Made by a program: the position numbers and the translations under genes
Notes under the pieces: model-generated
What the model was told of the DNA's origin: nothing
The model's input: only the letters and a program-made list of their open reading frames with translations
The model's database searches: none
Assembly (NCBI GenBank): GCA_007922305.1
Contig: ML677333.1
Location: 19,179,555 to 19,243,554, forward strand
Direction of reading: 5' to 3'
Source of the DNA: Dermatemys mawii
Taxonomy: Eukaryota; Chordata; Testudines; Dermatemydidae
Length of the DNA stretch: 64,000 nt
Part shown: piece by piece, positions 60,906 to 64,000 of the stretch
Layout: every line of letters begins with the position of its first letter
Position numbering within the stretch: position 1 is the first letter of the stretch

Positions 60906-63900
60906 CACATAATAATATGCCCAAAATTGAAAACATAGAAAAGACAAAATCTTTATCACTTTTCCATTTAATATAATGTAACAATGGAATGTCAGATGTC
61001 CTTCTCCCCCACCTCCCCTGTCTTTTTTTTCTTCCCAAATTTTTGATGTTTCTGGCTTATACAAGAACTATATACCAAATCCTGAAGCCCTTATTCATTT
61101 TTCTTCTTAACTAAAACGGATATCAGTGGGGACTTTGCCTATATATGGGCCTGGGGGTGGGAGGGGGCGAGGAGAGTGGAGGAGGCAGAATAAGTATGTC
61201 AGGATTGGTCCCAAGATAGTCAAACAGAATAAAGAGTAAAGATGAGTCAAGAGAGCTGAACTTTGGTTTGGCAAAACTCAATAGTACTGGTGTTCTGGGT
61301 ACAGGATCAAGTTTTTATCTGAAATACCAAAACCTTAAAACACCTGAAGGGGATTGGCTACAAGGTTCCAGGTCTGGTTCGTATTAGAAATGAGCTACAT
61401 GTGAAGTGTTCACCCAGTTTTGTGACTGCTTTTGCAGTAGCTTTCAGTTTAATTTGAGAGAAAAATTGAGGTCTGAGGCCCATATTTTCCAACAGAGTTA
61501 ACACATTCCTAGAAAAATTAATAGTAATGAAAATTATAAAAACACAGCAAGGGGAGAATGGTTGCCTACCTAGTACAAGCAGAAATTTTACACAGACTAA
61601 CACAGCATTTCAGATTTTACAGTTCCACAGCAATTATGCTGCCATGCTTTCCCCTCTTAAGTACTGAAACTTGCCATGTTTATCAGATGTACTGGGAGCA
61701 GTAAATGCTGAGTATGCTATATCACCAACTCAAGAGTCATTACTGCCTTCATCAAGCTGACCCTTTCTATTACTTCCACTCAGCTCTGCCAGGACTGGCA
61801 GCAAAGCCTCTCAAATACATAAAACAAAAATCTTCAGAATCAAACACTGCTTTCTCCCCAGGCATTTCACTTTGGGTGGGTAGTTTGGCAGTGCTACTCA
61901 ACAATTAGGAGGCATAGTTAGTTAAATTCAGACTCAATCTCCCTAGCTGGGAGAGGTTAGCAGCCAGTCTTCTTTTTACTAGTGTTTCCCTTCCTATGAC
62001 AAAGAAGGGAGATTTAAATGCTGCCCTTATTTCTAGAACTTGCCCTGTTTGGCAGAGACACAGTGCTCTGCCCTACACTACAGGGCTCCTGATCCCAGGA
62101 CCTAAAAAGAACAGTTGTCTAGGAATTTTCTAGATACTAGCTAAGACCTGAGTAAAAGATTTTTGTGTAGATAGTAGGGAGATTTGGGCTAAAACCCAGG
62201 AAAGAGCACAAAGTATGATTGCAGTGAAAACATACCCAAAGCATCTGCCTCTGTCATTCTCTGGGTCTTTATCTGTTGCAGAATGACTGAAACGGTTTAG
62301 CTTCACCCTAAAACTTCCCCTCTGATCTTAAAAGGCCATTATACCCCGTTACAAGTCATTCTTAAAGAGAGTCCTCTGTCAGCAGTTACCACATTATGGT
62401 ATCTTTAATATTAGATCTGGTCACATTATGGAGAAATTTAGTCATGAATTCACTGGGAAAAATGAACAAGAAATTATTTGACCAGCTATATTAAATATAT
62501 CACATCACTATATGCCTGTACATATACAATTTCTGGTTACATTCCCACGTTATGTGGGTAAATGGTGGTGGCACAGCATAGTTTGTATACTACAGACTTT
62601 TCTAATATATGGAATTCTTTGCATAGACATGATCCTTGCCAACAATGATTTGCCAATAGTCTGAAATTAAATGTAAACATATAAGAGTCTTTTTAAAGCA
62701 ATCCTTTAAAATTATCATGTAAACGTAGGCTTCCCAACGTTCCCCATACCCCTGGAACATACTAGTTTCATCCAGTGTAGTACTACAGAAAAGAGTGTAT
62801 TGAATGTGGCACACTCAAACCTGTCAAGTGACAGAGGCTGACAAGGCAGGGACCTCTGAGATGAGAGGAAGACACTAACAAACATTACTTATGTGGTATC
62901 AAAAGGCTTGACCAAGCTCTACCAAGTCAATAGGAATCTCCCCATTGACTTCAAGGAGGCTGAATTTTAATTTTTGTAGGAATTTGCCATTGAAGAAAAA
63001 TGTGTGTAACAGACTTAGGCTTTCAGATAAAGTATTAAAGGAGGAAACAATGCACATTCACTCCTTGTTTTAATAAACATAAATGACTTCCAATGTCAAG
63101 GAAGACAAAGACCAAAGAGAGGGTAAAATAAGGGCCTTGAACTGTGAAAGAGACAATTGTATTTATATTCTAGGTTTAGAATACTGTTCATCAGAAGAAG
63201 TGTGTTCTGTTTGCACTATATAAGGTGACGATCTGATTAGCCATTGTGGAGGCAAAATACACCAGCTCAAGCAAACAAAAACTGTATCACCATTTCTTGT
63301 CTTCACCTCTTTGAGTCCTCACCAATCATTTCTAAAAATAAGCTTCTTTTCAAGGATATTCAATTGTTTTCAGGACTTCAGAGTCTGTTGTACTATTTAT
63401 TATACCAGTATCATTTCCATCAATCTTCATCTCTATGTTTTCAATTTTTCTTTCAGTCATCAACATTCTTGAACTGAAATTTTCAAACTTCTTATCTGCA
63501 GCAATTGTAAACTCATCTGGAACACATCCAGTCTTTTACCAATATCCATGGTGTTTTGAAGGCTGTCATGATTTGATGAGCCAGACCCATGTCTTCTGAT
63601 AATGTGAAAAAGAAAACATACATGGTCTCAATGCAGATTACACCAAGTTTACAATGCAATTTCCAATCTTCCCTGGAATTGTTTCTTTTTTGTTTAGTGT
63701 ATTTAAGCACTCCATAATGAATGTGATCCAGATAAAATAATTAAAGATATAACATTCCAGAAATTGTGAAAATAAATCCCAGAGAGCATTCCCGTATAAG
63801 CCAGCTCTACTTCATATATTTTAAGGCCTTGATCCAAAGAGATACTCAAATCCCATTTACTTTGATGAGATTGAAGCACTTAAGTGCTGCTCTGAATAAT

Positions 63901-64000
63901 GATGCTTGCTTGACTCAGGGCCTAAGACAGGAATGAATATACAGATCCACTCCTGGTCCCCACTGTGGCCATTTTGTCTCTGTCTAACAACACACAGCCA

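Larger units (their letters stand above)
40048..64000 (-). other. SNTG2: Presumed upstream SNTG2 intron sequence
   Basis: Sequence 5' (in gene sense) of the PDZ-end exon. The acceptor at its edge shows that intron sequence begins at 40048. No upstream PDZ exon could be read on the minus strand in this 24 kb, so the intron probably spans all of it, though a short divergent exon could have been missed. Apart from the listed LTRs, LINEs and SINE relics, the stretches 42.7-44.0, 48.7-50.3, 51.5-52.6, 53.0-54.6, 56.4-58.1, 59.7-60.7 and 60.9-63.8 kb show nothing I can name. Confidence 0.6.

Noticed and set aside
40048..64000. Search for the next upstream SNTG2 PDZ exon (GDAVLQVNG-like)
   Set aside because: No minus-strand segment with that peptide and splice borders was seen by eye; absence is not proven.
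1..64000. CRISPR arrays, prokaryotic operons, phage genes, rRNA or intact tRNA genes
   Set aside because: No regularly spaced direct repeats with unique spacers, no ribosome-binding sites with long frames and no canonical tRNA or rRNA sequence; the DNA is vertebrate nuclear.

Overview
The window is vertebrate nuclear DNA. It is AT-rich, almost free of open reading frames and dense in old interspersed repeats. The repeats (CR1 LINE tails of the turtle type, a Penelope-like element, hAT-type elements, MIR/CORE-SINE relics and several solo LTRs) point to a sauropsid, most probably a turtle. That assignment rests on remembered repeat families, not on a search.

The only host gene I can support is SNTG2 (gamma-2-syntrophin), on the minus strand. 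Three consecutive exons are visible at 39960-40047 (end of the PDZ domain), 36915-37006 (serine-rich linker) and 13446-13573 (linker into the PH-like region). All have GT/AG splice sites and their reading phases join without a break (0/1, 1/0, 0/2). I found no neighbouring exon, so the outer parts (1-13445 and 40048-64000) are probably also SNTG2 intron.

Layout: 1-790 broken L1-type ORF1 (minus); 860-1075 MIR; 2300-2985 old solo LTR; 4783-4870 short hAT-like relic; 6020-6470 and 9170-9620 two copies of one unnamed repeat; 9870-10075 MIR; 10771-11555 C-rich element; 12380-12715 CR1 tail; 12720-13260 pyrimidine-rich duplicated stretch; 13446-13573 SNTG2 exon; 15080-15450 CORE-SINE/L2-like relic split by a 220-bp hAT MITE; 17355-18516 CR1; 20760-21384 hAT-like element; 25901-28461 Penelope-like element with inverted terminal repeats and hammerhead-like motifs; 28720-28890 CR1; 30568-31274 solo LTR; 35020-35745 CR1 (minus); 36915-37006 and 39960-40047 SNTG2 exons; 38630-39720 GC-rich element; 44138-45676 broken LINE with endonuclease and reverse transcriptase remnants, next to solo LTRs at 45677-46487 and 46907-47302; 52681-52885 CR1 (minus); 54677-56317 two related LTRs, the second nested in the first and carrying an exact 50-bp tandem array; 58109-58758 another LTR; 60762-60905 CR1.

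Nothing looks like a new multi-gene system, and there is no sign of prokaryotic operons, CRISPR or phage genes. The most informative items are the SNTG2 exon chain, the Penelope-like element and the nested LTR with its 50-bp repeat.
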